A stretch of DNA of 64,000 nt, from contig NZ_BOOG01000043.1 in NCBI RefSeq assembly GCF_016863115.1, positions 1-64,000 on the forward strand. Reading direction: 5' to 3'. The DNA comes from Sphaerimonospora thailandensis (lineage in GTDB: Bacteria > Actinomycetota > Actinomycetes > Streptosporangiales > Streptosporangiaceae). The notes below the pieces were generated by a model, which worked only from the letters and a program-made list of their open reading frames with translations, did no database searches and was not told where the DNA came from. Below, in pieces: positions 1 to 9,064 of the stretch (positions within the stretch are counted from its first letter, which is position 1; each line of letters starts with the position of its first letter). The translations under genes were made by a program, and so were the position numbers.

Positions 1-11
1 AGGCTGGCGGT

Positions 12-84
12 CTTGCCGTAGCTCAGCGGTAGAGCTCCCGGCTCTGGGACCGGGTGGACGCCGGTTCGAGCCCGGCCGGCAAGG
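12..84 (+). tRNA. tRNA-like gene with 8-nt anticodon loop (Pro/Gln-like)
   Basis: A complete cloverleaf can be drawn. The 7-bp acceptor stem pairs 12-18 (CTTGCCG) with 77-83 (CGGCAAG). The D-arm is 21-35. The anticodon stem pairs CCCGG at 37-41 with CCGGG at 50-54. The variable loop has 5 nt and the T-arm is GCCGG-TTCGAGC-CCGGC at 60-76. The anticodon loop is CTCTGGGA, 8 nt instead of 7. Read from the 5' side the anticodon is CUG (Gln); read from the 3' side it is UGG followed by GA, as in tRNA-Pro. No CCA is encoded directly after the discriminator. It could be a non-decoding relative or a frameshift-reading tRNA. Confidence 0.65.
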
Positions 85-172
85 TCACCATCCATCGCCA
101 ACCGGCACGACCATCATGCCCGCCGTTAACCTGTGGCGCCCGGCAGGCCGTATCGAGCAGACTGGGTCTCGG

Positions 173-245
173 CCCGCCGTAGCTCAGCGGTAGAGCTCCC
201 GGCTCTGGGACCGGGTGGACGCCGGTTCGAGCCCGGCCGGCGGCG
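173..245 (+). tRNA. second tRNA-like gene, same body, different acceptor stem
   Basis: Positions 176-241 are identical to 15-80 of the first copy, including the 8-nt loop CTCTGGGA. The acceptor stem is different: CCCGCCG (173-179) against CGGCGGC (238-244). Six of seven pairs form and the 1-72 pair is a C-C mismatch. Both copies differ on both sides of the acceptor stem and still pair, which argues for two structured RNAs rather than one gene plus a recombination scar. The repeat unit is 161 bp. Confidence 0.55.
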
Positions 246-255
246 CCACCCACGA

Positions 256-879
256 TCAACGGGGCGCCCCTGCCGAAGCCCAGCGGCAGGAGGACCAAGC
301 GCGCCGTCGACTTGTTGCCGGCCGCCCTGGAAGAGCTTGCAGGAAGCCCACCAGGTCACGGCGGACTGAAAGCAGCAGCTCAGGTAGGAGGGAAACCGGC
401 AGGTCGACGACGTGTTCGGGATCGGATTCGCCGCTGAGTCCGCCGTCCTGGCACACGCGTAGCCGCTCGCCGTCCAGTGCGATCGATGGAGACGGGTCGT
501 GTCCCAGCCACAGGTATTCGCCGCTGGGGACCTGTGCCCACTCCCGCCAGGACTCCAGCCCGCAACAGCATCCCGGGACGACCGTCACACCGGTGCCGAG
601 GTCGCGCATCTCGAGACCGCCGGGAAGGATCAGCCCGTCCCTGCCGAGGAGACCACCGAGCAGCGCGGTCGTGTCCGACCCGGCCAGATCCGGACCATCC
701 CCGGCATCCAGATTCATCTGTGCCAAGGTGGCGACGACCGCGCCGATCTCGGCGGGCGCGAGCCGGTCGGAGATCGCGATCCGGCCTGCACTCTCGGCGA
801 CGGGCCAGGCCCGGAAGCCGCCGATCCCGCTGAGCTCGGCCACCGGGAGGAACCGTACCTGCCGGTCGTCAGAACCCAT
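256..879 (-). CDS. hypothetical protein, 207 aa
   Basis: The protein is not assigned to a family. Residues 1-165 read as a normal soluble acidic protein, with segments such as LGHDPSPSIALDGERLRV. The last 30 residues become Arg/Ser-rich and run almost into the second tRNA-like gene, so the true C-terminus may have been changed by rearrangement. The gene starts inside the end of the neighbouring minus-strand gene (11-bp overlap), so the two are probably co-transcribed. The pair resembles the small immunity-type or SUKH-like genes common in actinomycete polymorphic-toxin loci, but no toxin is visible nearby. Confidence 0.55.
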   Translation of the reverse strand: MGSDDRQVRFLPVAELSGIGGFRAWPVAESAGRIAISDRLAPAEIGAVVATLAQMNLDAGDGPDLAGSDTTALLGGLLGRDGLILPGGLEMRDLGTGVTVVPGCCCGLESWREWAQVPSGEYLWLGHDPSPSIALDGERLRVCQDGGLSGESDPEHVVDLPVSLLPELLLSVRRDLVGFLQALPGRPATSRRRAWSSCRWASAGAPR

Positions 880-1207
880 CCGGGCGCCTCGACAGCCAGT
901 CGTGGTGCGCGGCCTTCAGACGGTCGCGTTCTTCGGTGGTTTCCAGAATGCAGTCCGCCCCGCCGTCGTAGGGGTGATACAGCCGGCGCAGCCCCGTGTC
1001 GGTGATGAGGACGTCAGCGCATTCGTCGTCGGCCACGGCGCGCAACAGCGGGTCGATCATCCCGGGCTGCCACGGGCGTTCGCTGACGTACAGATGCACG
1101 AACCGGCACTCCCCTGGATCGCCGTCCCGCACCGTCGTCCAGAGCTCGGATCCGGGGTTCAGCGTGTGCGGGTCGCGCCCGCCGAAGAATTCGACGGGCT
1201 TCCCCAT
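869..1207 (-). CDS. DUF3885-like small protein, possibly 5'-truncated
   Basis: 112 aa from the first ATG. The core pattern of a local fold with 'LITDTGLRRLYHPYDGGADC' near residues 67-86 is like DUF3885 proteins, a family of unknown function often found among immunity genes. The reading frame stays open and protein-like for about 50 bases upstream of the ATG (DAFAGYGP before MGKPVEFF), then meets a stop near 1270. The real N-terminus may therefore have been lost. It overlaps the start of the next minus-strand gene by 11 bp. The family call is from memory of motif pattern only. Confidence 0.5.
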   Translation of the reverse strand: MGKPVEFFGGRDPHTLNPGSELWTTVRDGDPGECRFVHLYVSERPWQPGMIDPLLRAVADDECADVLITDTGLRRLYHPYDGGADCILETTEERDRLKAAHHDWLSRRPDGF

Positions 1208-1264
1208 GGGTCCGTAGCCGGCGAACGCGTCGTGGGCTTCACCCGCGCCCAGGTCTCGCTGCCG

Positions 1265-1618
1265 ATGTCATCGGCCACCCCTGACCAACGCGGACACCGC
1301 TTCCACGCCGGCCTGTTCGAGCTCCACCTGTTTCACGACCTCGTGCTGCTGCAACGAGCACTCTGGGACGGATCCTCCGCGATCAACCTGTTCGCCATCG
1401 AGCCCGGCACCGACCGAAAGCACCGCCTCCTGCGCGCCCTGCGCTCACCATCACCCCCGCCCCTCGCCGACGTGCTCGACGAGGGCGAGTTGCTGATCGA
1501 CCTCACCATCGGGATGGACATGGGTGTTGGCGTGCCGCCTGGTGCGAGGCGAAACGCCTCTCCCGGCAGATCATCAGGGAAGTACGCGCTAGAGAGATCT
1601 GGGCATGATCAAAGGTGA
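1265..1618 (+). CDS. hypothetical protein, likely gene fragment
   Basis: The plus frame from ATG 1265 is well formed to about 1530, with segments such as FELHLFHDLVLLQRALWDG and LADVLDEGELLIDLTIGMDM. It then turns into Arg/Ser-rich sequence up to the stop, which looks like read-through after a deletion. The same frame is open far upstream but there it only mirrors the minus-strand genes. The fragment abuts the truncated 5' end of the DUF3885-like gene, so 1255-1270 may be a deletion junction. No function is proposed. Confidence 0.4.
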   Translation: MSSATPDQRGHRFHAGLFELHLFHDLVLLQRALWDGSSAINLFAIEPGTDRKHRLLRALRSPSPPPLADVLDEGELLIDLTIGMDMGVGVPPGARRNASPGRSSGKYALERSGHDQR

Positions 1619-1657
1619 TGAGTAGTCACTGGCATTGCCCGAGAAAGGGGACAGACA

Positions 1658-2605
1658 CTGACGAGTCGAACCGGCATCGCGTCTCGGCGCCACTTCACGA
1701 CGATCGACGTCCCACTCGATCGTCAGGTCCAGTTCTGGGAACGCTACAACGCCGACTCCCTGATCGCTCTGCAGTGTGACGTGCCGACCGAGCAGCCGTT
1801 CCGGGCGCTCGAGGTCAACGTCCAGCTCGGCGAGCTCCATCTCGCATTCGTCCGTGGCAGCCGACACGCGATCCATCGCACTGCGGCCGTGGTCGACGAC
1901 CAGCCGGCCGATGCCATCGCCATCTACGCAGCGCTGCGCGGGGAGGTCGTCCTGGAGCAAGCTGGCCGACGTCACGTCCTCCGCCCGGGTCACCTGCTGG
2001 TCTGCGACGCCGACCAGCCGTTCGCGCGTACCTTCGCGCGTGGGCTCGAGGAACTGGCGGTGAAGCTGCCCCGGAGCAACTTCGAGGCCGCCACCGGCCT
2101 GTCGTCCGTGCCCGCGCCCGTCGTGCTCGACACCCGCGACAGCAGCAAGGCAATCGCCCGAGCCCTCGTCCGCATCGTCGGACAGGCGGTCAGGCCCAAG
2201 GACGCCGTGCCCGCCGACGAGGCGGCGGTGCTGGACCTCGCCTCCGCCCTCGCCGCGGGCGAGCGGGGGCCTCGCTCCTTGGCACATCGCAGCACCGCCA
2301 AGGCCTTCATCGAGGAGCATCTCACCGACCCCGGTCTCGGGGCAGTCGAGGTCGCGGCCGCAGCAGGCATCAGCGATCGGACCCTGTCGCGAGTCTTCGC
2401 CGAGGCCGGCACCAGCGTGCCGCGCTACATCCTTGCCCGCCGACTCGACCTCGCCTACAGCCTGCTCGCCGGCGGCGACGCTGCACGACTACGCACGGTC
2501 GACGTCGCCGCGCGATGTGGGTTCAACTCGAGGGCGTACTTCTCCCAGAGCTTCGAGCGCAGGTTCGGCGTGGCGGCCGGCGAGGTGCGACGCGCACATA
2601 GTTGA
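1658..2605 (+). CDS. AraC-family transcriptional regulator of the adjacent catabolic operon
   Basis: 315 aa if translation starts at CTG 1658, which has AAAGGGG 8 bases upstream. There is no ATG or GTG between the preceding stop (1619-1621) and GTG 1781, yet the codons from 1658 on are protein-like (RRHFTTIDVPL, FWERYNADSL), as in the AraC-binding-like N-terminal domain. The C-terminal 100 residues hold the two helix-turn-helix units of AraC/XylS proteins (VAAAAGISDRTLSRVFAEAG and VAARCGFNSRAYFSQSFERR). The gene lies 111 bp upstream of the hydroxylase on the same strand, so it probably activates the pathway genes in response to a phenolic substrate. The effector is not known. Confidence 0.85.
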   Translation: MTSRTGIASRRHFTTIDVPLDRQVQFWERYNADSLIALQCDVPTEQPFRALEVNVQLGELHLAFVRGSRHAIHRTAAVVDDQPADAIAIYAALRGEVVLEQAGRRHVLRPGHLLVCDADQPFARTFARGLEELAVKLPRSNFEAATGLSSVPAPVVLDTRDSSKAIARALVRIVGQAVRPKDAVPADEAAVLDLASALAAGERGPRSLAHRSTAKAFIEEHLTDPGLGAVEVAAAAGISDRTLSRVFAEAGTSVPRYILARRLDLAYSLLAGGDAARLRTVDVAARCGFNSRAYFSQSFERRFGVAAGEVRRAHS

Positions 2606-2716
2606 AGGTTCGCATTTCCGCCATCGCCCTACTCCCGGCGTGACGCCGGTCACCTCCGGCGCCGAGAATCGCCGGAGCGCCCGGCACCTGGGCCGGCGAG
2701 AACGGAGTCAAGCGCG

Positions 2717-4507
2717 ATGCCAGTGTTCGATGACGGCCAGGCCGCAACCGCCCTGCCCGAGTCCGGTCAGGGGGTGGAGACCGACGTGCTCGTCGTCGGG
2801 TCGGGACCGGCGGGCGCGTCGGCGGCGTTGTTCCTGTCGACGCTTGGCATCCCCAACATCATGATCACCAAGTACCGGTGGACCGCGAACACACCGCGGG
2901 CGCACATCACGAACCAGCGGGCGATGGAGATCTTCCGCGACATGGGGATCGAGCAGGAGGTGCTGGACGACGCGACCCCGCACGAGCTGTGCGGCGACAC
3001 CGTCTTCTGCACCTCGATCGCGGGCGAGGAGATCGGGCGCATCCTCACCTGGGGCACCCACCCAGGGCGGGAGGCGGACTACCAGCTGGCGTCCCCGTGC
3101 CTGACCGTCGACATCCCGCAGACCTACCTCGAGCCGATCCTGGTGCGCAACGCGACGATGCGCGGCACACAGAGTCGGTTCTCTACCGAGTACCTGTCGC
3201 ACACCCAGGACTCCGATGGCGTCGACGTGCGGGTGCTGGACCGGCTGACCGGCCAGAAGTACACCATCCGCGCCAAGTACCTCATCGGCGCTGACGGCGC
3301 CCGGTCGAAGGTCGCCGCGGACATCGACCTGCCCTACGAGGGCCAGATGGACATCGCCGGGTCGATGAACATCACCTTCAGGGCCGACATCTCGGCGCTG
3401 GTCGACCACCGCCCGTCGGTCCTCTACTGGGTGATCCAGCCCGGCTCGAACGTCGGCGGCATCGGCACCGGCCTCGTGCGGATGGTCCGTCCGTGGAACG
3501 AGTGGCTGATCGTCTGGGGATACGACATCAACTCCGAGCCGCCGAAACTCGACGACGAGGCGGCCAAGAAGATCGTCCGCGACCTGCTCGGCATGCCCGA
3601 GCTCGAGCCGGAGATCACCGGCTACTCGCTGTGGGGCGTCAACGAGATGTACGCGACACACCTGCAGAAGGGCCGGGTCTTCTGCGTCGGCGACGCCATC
3701 CACCGGCACCCGCCGAGCAACGGCCTCGGCTCGAACACCTCGGTGCAGGACTCGTACAACCTCGCCTGGAAGATCGCGGCGGTGCTCCGAGGCCATGCCG
3801 ACCCGTCGCTGCTGGGGTCCTACTCCGCCGAGCGGGCGCCCGTCGCCAAGCGGATCGTCACCCGCGCCAACAAATCGGCGCGGGAGTTCGGGCAGCTCTT
3901 CGAGGCCCTCGGCATCGCCGACCTCGAGGACCCCGCCGACATGGCGGCGGCGATCGAGGAGCGCAAGGCCAACACCCCGGAGGGCATCGCCAAGCGCGCC
4001 GCGCTGGTCGAGGCGATGGAGCTGAAGAACTACGAGTTCAACGCCCACGGCGTCGAGCTCGGCCAGTTCTACGAGTCCTCGGCGATCGTCTCCGACGGCA
4101 CCCACCCGCCGGCCAGCGCGGACCACGACCTCTACTACGTGATGTCGACCAGCCCCGGCGCGCACCTGCCGCACGCCTGGGTCGGCGACAACGTCACGAA
4201 GCTGGCGCTGATGGACCTCGCGCCGTACACCCGGTGGACGCTGCTGACCGGCGTCGCCGGCGAGGCGTGGGCGCACGCGGCGGACAAAGTCGGGCACGAG
4301 CTCGCCGTGCCGCTGGAGGCGGTCGTGATCGGCCCGGGCCGTGAGGTCACCGACCTCTACTACGACTGGGCGAAGTTGCGCGAGGTCGACGAGAGCGGCG
4401 CGATCCTGATCCGCCCAGACAAGCACATCGCCTGGCGGTCGATGTCGATGGTGGAAGATCCCGAGGAGGCGCTACGCTCGGCGCTGACCAGGACCCTGGG
4501 TCGATGA
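2717..4507 (+). CDS. FAD-dependent phenol/resorcinol-type hydroxylase
   Basis: A 596-aa class A flavoprotein monooxygenase of the TfdB/phenol 2-monooxygenase type. Residues 28-33 carry the FAD-binding GSGPAG. The middle has the GADGARSK motif. The second FAD motif is GRVFCVGDAIHRHPPSNGLG. The C-terminal part is the thioredoxin-like domain of this family. RBS GGAG lies 8 bases before the ATG. The stop overlaps the next start (ATGA). The downstream maleylacetate reductase and hydroxyquinol dioxygenase imply that its product is hydroxyquinol (1,2,4-trihydroxybenzene). Resorcinol is the most likely substrate, as in the similarly ordered Corynebacterium glutamicum cluster; a chlorophenol or other phenol is possible. 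Confidence 0.85.
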   Translation: MPVFDDGQAATALPESGQGVETDVLVVGSGPAGASAALFLSTLGIPNIMITKYRWTANTPRAHITNQRAMEIFRDMGIEQEVLDDATPHELCGDTVFCTSIAGEEIGRILTWGTHPGREADYQLASPCLTVDIPQTYLEPILVRNATMRGTQSRFSTEYLSHTQDSDGVDVRVLDRLTGQKYTIRAKYLIGADGARSKVAADIDLPYEGQMDIAGSMNITFRADISALVDHRPSVLYWVIQPGSNVGGIGTGLVRMVRPWNEWLIVWGYDINSEPPKLDDEAAKKIVRDLLGMPELEPEITGYSLWGVNEMYATHLQKGRVFCVGDAIHRHPPSNGLGSNTSVQDSYNLAWKIAAVLRGHADPSLLGSYSAERAPVAKRIVTRANKSAREFGQLFEALGIADLEDPADMAAAIEERKANTPEGIAKRAALVEAMELKNYEFNAHGVELGQFYESSAIVSDGTHPPASADHDLYYVMSTSPGAHLPHAWVGDNVTKLALMDLAPYTRWTLLTGVAGEAWAHAADKVGHELAVPLEAVVIGPGREVTDLYYDWAKLREVDESGAILIRPDKHIAWRSMSMVEDPEEALRSALTRTLGR

Positions 4508-5559
4508 GGTTCGTCCATGACACCCTCCCCCAGCGCGTCGTGTTCGCCTCCGGCGGTGCGACGGAGGGCGTCGCGACCGAGGTCGGGCGCCTGGCCGCCG
4601 CGCGGGTGATGGTGATCGCCGCGCCGGCCGCGGCGGAGCTCGCCGACCGCGTCACCCGGGGCATCCCCGTTGCGCTGCGCCACGACGAGGTGGTCATGCA
4701 CGTCCCGCTGGACGTGGCCGAGCGGGCCCGGGAGGCCGCGGCGGCCCACAACGTGGATGCGATCGTGTCGGTCGGAGGCGGCTCGACGACAGGGCTTGCC
4801 AAGGCCGTCGCGCTCACCACCGGCCTGCCCGTGGTCGCCGTGCCGACCACGTACGCCGGCAGCGAGGCCACCGACGTGTGGGGACTCACCGAGGGGGCGA
4901 CCAAGTCGACCGGCAGCGATCGGCGGGTACTGCCGCACTCGGTGGTGTACGACGCCGAGCTCACGCTCGGCCTGCCGAAGAGGATGACCGTCGCCTCGGG
5001 GCTCAACGCGCTGGCGCACTGCGTCGACTCGCTGTGGGCCCCGAAGGCGGACCCGATCAATGCAGCCCTGGCGACTGAGGGGGCACGAGCACTCGCCGAC
5101 GGGCTGCGACGAGTGGACGCCGACCCCACCGACCTGGCCGGGCGCGAGCACACCCTCTACGGTGCCTACCTCGCCGCCGTCGCGTTCGCCTCGGCTGGCT
5201 CCGGTCTGCACCATAAGATCTGCCACGTGCTCGGCGGGCGCTACAACCTGCCGCACGCGCAGACCCACGCCGTGGTGCTGCCCTACGTGCTCGCCCTCAA
5301 CGCGCCGAACGCCCCCGAGGCCGAGGCCAGGCTGGCCCGGGCCTTCGGCTCCGCGACCGCGCTGGAGGGCCTGCAGTCGCTCCGGGCGGCGCTCGACGCC
5401 CCCCGCGCCCTGCGCGACCACGGCCTCGCCGAGGCAGATCTGCCGGACGCGGTGACCGCCGTCCTCCCCGTCGTCCCCCCGAGCAACCCCACCCCCGCCA
5501 CCGCAGACAACCTCGGTGCGCTGCTGCGCGCCGCCTGGGAAGGAGCCGACCCGTCATGA
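4504..5559 (+). CDS. maleylacetate reductase
   Basis: A 351-aa iron-type alcohol dehydrogenase fold enzyme that reduces maleylacetate to 3-oxoadipate with NAD(P)H. The nucleotide-binding [11 protein letters not shown] lies near residue 98. The metal-ligand histidines appear in [12 protein letters not shown] and in [10 protein letters not shown]...LPHAQTHAV. Length is normal for the family. It overlaps the hydroxylase stop and the dioxygenase start by 4 bp each (ATGA), so the three genes are translationally coupled. The product is named by sequence pattern and operon context together. Confidence 0.9.
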   Translation: MRFVHDTLPQRVVFASGGATEGVATEVGRLAAARVMVIAAPAAAELADRVTRGIPVALRHDEVVMHVPLDVAERAREAAAAHNVDAIVSVGGGSTTGLAKAVALTTGLPVVAVPTTYAGSEATDVWGLTEGATKSTGSDRRVLPHSVVYDAELTLGLPKRMTVASGLNALAHCVDSLWAPKADPINAALATEGARALADGLRRVDADPTDLAGREHTLYGAYLAAVAFASAGSGLHHKICHVLGGRYNLPHAQTHAVVLPYVLALNAPNAPEAEARLARAFGSATALEGLQSLRAALDAPRALRDHGLAEADLPDAVTAVLPVVPPSNPTPATADNLGALLRAAWEGADPS

Positions 5560-6443
5560 GCACCGACATCTCGCCCGAGCAGGCCGCCCGCGAGCAGGGC
5601 CTCGTCGACCGGGTGCTGCAGTCCTTCGACCACTGCCCCGACGCGCGCCTCAAGGAAGTCATGCAGGCGCTGGTGCGACACCTGCACGACTTCCTGCGCG
5701 AGGTGCGGCTGACCGAGGCGGAATGGGCGAAGGCCATCGAGTTCCTCACCCAGGCCGGCCACATCACCGACGACAAGCGGCAGGAGTTCATCCTGCTGTC
5801 CGACGTGCTCGGCGCCTCGATGCAGACCATCGCCATCAACAACGAAGCCTACGGCGACGCGACGGAGGCGACGGTCTTCGGGCCGTTCTTCGTCGAGGGT
5901 TCACCGGAGGTGCCGATCGGCGGCGACATCTCGTCCGGCGCGATCGGCCAGCCGTGCTGGATCGAGGGCACGGTGCACGACACCGACGGCAACCCGGTCC
6001 CCGATGCGCGGATCGAGGTATGGGAAGCGGACGAGGACGGTTTCTACGACGTGCAGTACGCCGATGGCCGCACCGCCGCGCGGGCACACCTGTTCACCGA
6101 CGACTCGGGAAGCTTCGCCTTCTGGGGCATCACGCCGACGCCGTACCCGATCCCGCACGACGGCCCTGTGGGGCGGATGCTCGAGGCGGTGGGCCGCTCG
6201 CCGATGCGGGCTTCGCACCTGCACTTCCTGGTCACGGCGCCCGATCTGCGGACACTGGTGACGCACATCTTCGTGCGCGGTGACGAGCTGCTCGACTCCG
6301 ACACCGTTTTCGGCGTGAAGGACTCCCTCGTCAAGGACTTCCACACCCATCAGCCCGGCACGCCCACGCCGGACGGGCGCGCGCTGGACGGCACGTGGTC
6401 ACGCGCCCGGTTCGACATCGTGCTCGCACCCATACGCACCTGA
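5556..6443 (+). CDS. hydroxyquinol 1,2-dioxygenase
   Basis: A 295-aa intradiol ring-cleavage dioxygenase. The Fe(III) ligands fall at the canonical numbers of hydroxyquinol dioxygenases: Tyr164 (GFYDVQ), Tyr197 (PTPYPIP), His221 and His223 (ASHLHF). The helical N-terminal linker domain of about 105 residues used for dimerisation is present. It opens hydroxyquinol to maleylacetate, the substrate of the upstream reductase. It is the last gene of the operon, coupled by an ATGA overlap. Confidence 0.92.
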   Translation: MSTDISPEQAAREQGLVDRVLQSFDHCPDARLKEVMQALVRHLHDFLREVRLTEAEWAKAIEFLTQAGHITDDKRQEFILLSDVLGASMQTIAINNEAYGDATEATVFGPFFVEGSPEVPIGGDISSGAIGQPCWIEGTVHDTDGNPVPDARIEVWEADEDGFYDVQYADGRTAARAHLFTDDSGSFAFWGITPTPYPIPHDGPVGRMLEAVGRSPMRASHLHFLVTAPDLRTLVTHIFVRGDELLDSDTVFGVKDSLVKDFHTHQPGTPTPDGRALDGTWSRARFDIVLAPIRT

Positions 6444-6479
6444 GAACCGTCCTCCCCGCGACCGGGGAGTGGCACACCA

Positions 6480-6878
6480 ATGTTCGATCGGATGGACATG
6501 CCGAACCCCACTCACCTGTACGACCTGCTCGAGTCCCGCTGGGAGAACGTCGCCGACGGCTTCGCCGCCGTCTGGGCCGAAGGACTGACGGTCGAGGAGA
6601 CCGCCCGGCGGCTCGGCGCCGACCTGGGCAGCGCGACGGCGCTCACGCTGGAGGACATCGGACTCGGCTTCGAGGGTGATGAGATGCCCGGCGACGAGGA
6701 CGGGATCATCCTCGTCGGCCCCTGGGACGCCTGGACCCTGGCGGTGCAGATCCAGTGGATGGACGTCACAGAAGAACCCCGGTTGTCGGAGCTCTCGCGC
6801 GACGGCGGCCGGGCCATCGCGATCGGCTGGCACGGTGATGGGCGGCGGCCCCCGCTGGGCCACGCCAACCTCAACTGA
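6480..6878 (+). CDS. DUF6461-like protein, probably 3'-truncated
   Basis: 132 aa. The pattern VWAEGLTVEETARRLGAD near residue 30, then a Trp-containing strand and a 'SELSRDGGRAIAIGW' segment, are like DUF6461 proteins of actinomycetes (function unknown). Members usually continue after this point, whereas here a TGA follows GHANLN and only degenerate sequence is seen beyond. A second ATG at 6492 is equally possible as the start. It follows the dioxygenase by 36 bp but is unlikely to belong to the pathway. Confidence 0.5.
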   Translation: MFDRMDMPNPTHLYDLLESRWENVADGFAAVWAEGLTVEETARRLGADLGSATALTLEDIGLGFEGDEMPGDEDGIILVGPWDAWTLAVQIQWMDVTEEPRLSELSRDGGRAIAIGWHGDGRRPPLGHANLN

Positions 6879-7163
6879 CTGGGCCGCAACGCGATCGCTT
6901 CCTCGTCCCCCGGGCAAGGGCCTGCGGCCGCTCGGCACGGCGGTGCTACCCGAGGCCAGCACCGTCAGTGCCACTGTCGTGGACGAGGACGGCGTCTGAA
7001 GCGCGAACCATTCGGATCCCGGTGACGTGAAGTGGCCACCGGTGACGTCGGCGGTCAGTGATCTGCTGTCGCTCGTTCTACGGCTGAGAACGGCTGCCAA
7101 GCTCACCGGTGCGCTGGAACTGGTTCTCGTCAGCTGAGCAGCCTCCGACCTGGCCGCACGCCC

Positions 7164-8414
7164 TCACCTCTCCCGGCTCCTGTAGGTGGCCCGCAGCTCG
7201 ATCAGCTTCTCCCTGGCCACCTCGTCCAAGGCGTGGCGCAGATCCTGGTCCTCCTCCCAGGTGGCCTCCGCGCACAAGACCCTGGCCGCCTCGTGCGGCT
7301 CGGCGTCGCGCACCACGTACCAGACGGTGTCGCCACAGCCGTGCCTGTCGTGGTCGCGGCGCAGGACAGTCACGATGCCGGAGACGAGGATTTGCCTTGT
7401 CCATGGGTTCCTGGCCAGAATCTGCCGATCTACCGTCAGCCCCTCGTCCATGAGCTCTCCGCCGAGCATGTCGTCCTCCCACCGCCACACGCGGCGGCTG
7501 ACACCCGCCGGCACATAGAGGGCGCCGCGGCCTTCGACGGGCACCGAGAACGTATGCGTGCCGCCGCGGCACAGCTCCTTGGCGATGCGCTCGCCGTCGG
7601 CGTACTCGCGCAGCCGATCCTCGCCCAGGTCGCGCCCGGACAACGAGCCCCACCGCGCCTGCTCGGCGTAGTAGCGGTCGATCAGCGGATCCTTGAACCG
7701 CCCCGCACGCATCCGCGGCGTGGTGCAGCAGGCAGGGGTGAGGTCCACCCCGTCCTCGATGTCGACCCCGGCCGCGCGTAGCAACTCGTGAACGGTGACG
7801 CCCCTGTCCTCCGCTTTGCGGCGCAACCTACGCAGCCAGCCGTCGAAGGTGTCCAGGTCCGGGTCCGCGCGCAGCGACGCCCAGTCCGCCACCGCCGAGA
7901 CCGGCACCGGCACCTCCCGCCGCGCCGGAGGTTGCACGAGCTGCTCAGGCTCGAGGTCGATCGAGTAGTACAGCACTCCGCGCGCGATGTAGGAGAACGG
8001 CGCCGCGTGCGTGATCGGGTCGAAGACATCCCGGATCGGCCAGAACCTCAGCAGCCACGCCTCCGCGCACTCACCTGTGGCATGCCCGTCGCTCGGCTCG
8101 GGTTCACGCAGGTACATGTCCACGCCGTACTCGAAACGCGGCGGCCCGATCAGGAAGTCATGCCCCCTGCCGTCCATCATCGTCACGATTGCGACCACAC
8201 CACTCTCCGCGACGAACGTCCCAGAACTGACCGGCGTCCACGAGGCGTCCGCGGCCCCCGGCTCGGCGTCCCAGGACTCCAGGCGCACGGCCGCGACGAA
8301 GTGGTAGAGCTCGTCGGTGGGAGAGTCCCACTCCGGCAGGTCGGTGCCGTCCAGCCCGAACGTGTTGTACTCGACGTAAACCTCGTCGTCGAGCCTCCGC
8401 AGCAACTGTGCCAT
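7164..8414 (-). CDS. hypothetical protein, 416 aa
   Basis: Family not recognised. The start at 8414 is chosen because the sequence upstream is low-quality in this frame and GAAGG sits 9 bases before the ATG. The protein is soluble and acidic, rich in Trp/Tyr/Asp. The N-terminal 150 residues look like a beta-rich domain with a Trp-x-Pro pattern, and residues 170-260 hold an Arg-rich helical stretch (FDGWLRRLRRKAEDRG). A cysteine pair (ACCTTPRMRAGRFKD) lies near residue 225. No signal peptide or membrane segment is seen. Confidence 0.6.
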   Translation of the reverse strand: MAQLLRRLDDEVYVEYNTFGLDGTDLPEWDSPTDELYHFVAAVRLESWDAEPGAADASWTPVSSGTFVAESGVVAIVTMMDGRGHDFLIGPPRFEYGVDMYLREPEPSDGHATGECAEAWLLRFWPIRDVFDPITHAAPFSYIARGVLYYSIDLEPEQLVQPPARREVPVPVSAVADWASLRADPDLDTFDGWLRRLRRKAEDRGVTVHELLRAAGVDIEDGVDLTPACCTTPRMRAGRFKDPLIDRYYAEQARWGSLSGRDLGEDRLREYADGERIAKELCRGGTHTFSVPVEGRGALYVPAGVSRRVWRWEDDMLGGELMDEGLTVDRQILARNPWTRQILVSGIVTVLRRDHDRHGCGDTVWYVVRDAEPHEAARVLCAEATWEEDQDLRHALDEVAREKLIELRATYRSRER

Positions 8415-8448
8415 GTCAACGCCTTCGCCTTGTTGATGATCACCCTGG

Positions 8449-8580
8449 CTAGGCGGAGTATGACCCACCGCACTGACAATCCGAGGCGACGTGCACATAC
8501 GCCGCGCTGGCATCCACGTCGTCCACGTAGGACAACGCGGCGGGCATGTCCCAGAAGACGTCCTGATCGAAGTCAATGGT
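8449..8580 (-). pseudogene. C-terminal gene fragment, unknown
   Basis: A minus-strand frame ending at 8449 reads as a coherent acidic C-terminus (IDFDQDVFWDMPAALSYVDD, then ASDCQCGGSYSA), but its upstream part is Arg-rich noise. It sits just upstream of the 416-aa gene and may be what remains of a former neighbour. Weak evidence. Confidence 0.25.
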
Positions 8581-8743
8581 GTGCCGTTTACGAGATCGGC
8601 GATCGGTCCGGGGCTGGGGGCGGTGGATCGCCAAGCGTTAGGGGACCTGGTCACTGCCGTGGATCCGTCGTCGATAGTGGGGCGGCGACCCGTTGGGTGA
8701 CTTTGGCGGTGGCCTACCCGTAAACCTTGAGAGGAGAAACGAG

Positions 8744-9064
8744 GTGAACGCCGATACAGCGAACCTGCTCTTCGATGTCGTCGAACGGCTGGAGAGGAGC
8801 ATCGTCGCTCGCGACTGCCCCGCGATGGTCATGCTGGAAGGTCACCCACGAGCCACGGCCCCGGCGTTGTTGTGGTTTGTCCGGTTTAGTGATCGTTGGT
8901 CAGATGTCGTAGACGGGACCCGCCCGCGCCCTCCTGTCGATGCGGAGGTCACTGTCGCCGTCCACGCCACGACCGAATCGGAGCCGATACTGCGTCAGGG
9001 GAAGGAGACTTCTCCGGAACGCAGCAATGGCGGGATCAGAAGGGACGCCGAGCCACGACGGTAG
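8744..9064 (+). CDS. small hypothetical protein
   Basis: 106 aa from GTG 8744, which has GAGAGGAG 8 bases upstream. The first 80 residues look coding (TANLLFDVVERLERSIVARD; ALLWFVRFSDRW). The last 25 residues overlap the 3' end of the minus-strand NUDIX-regulator remnant and look like run-on. Possibly an effector-associated or small regulatory domain, but no family is recognised. Confidence 0.4.
   Translation: MNADTANLLFDVVERLERSIVARDCPAMVMLEGHPRATAPALLWFVRFSDRWSDVVDGTRPRPPVDAEVTVAVHATTESEPILRQGKETSPERSNGGIRRDAEPRR

Noticed and set aside
215-1264. Long plus frame through the tRNA-like gene and two minus-strand genes
   Set aside because: It starts inside a tRNA-like gene and is Arg/Ser/Pro-rich. 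Only the part after 1265 reads like protein.
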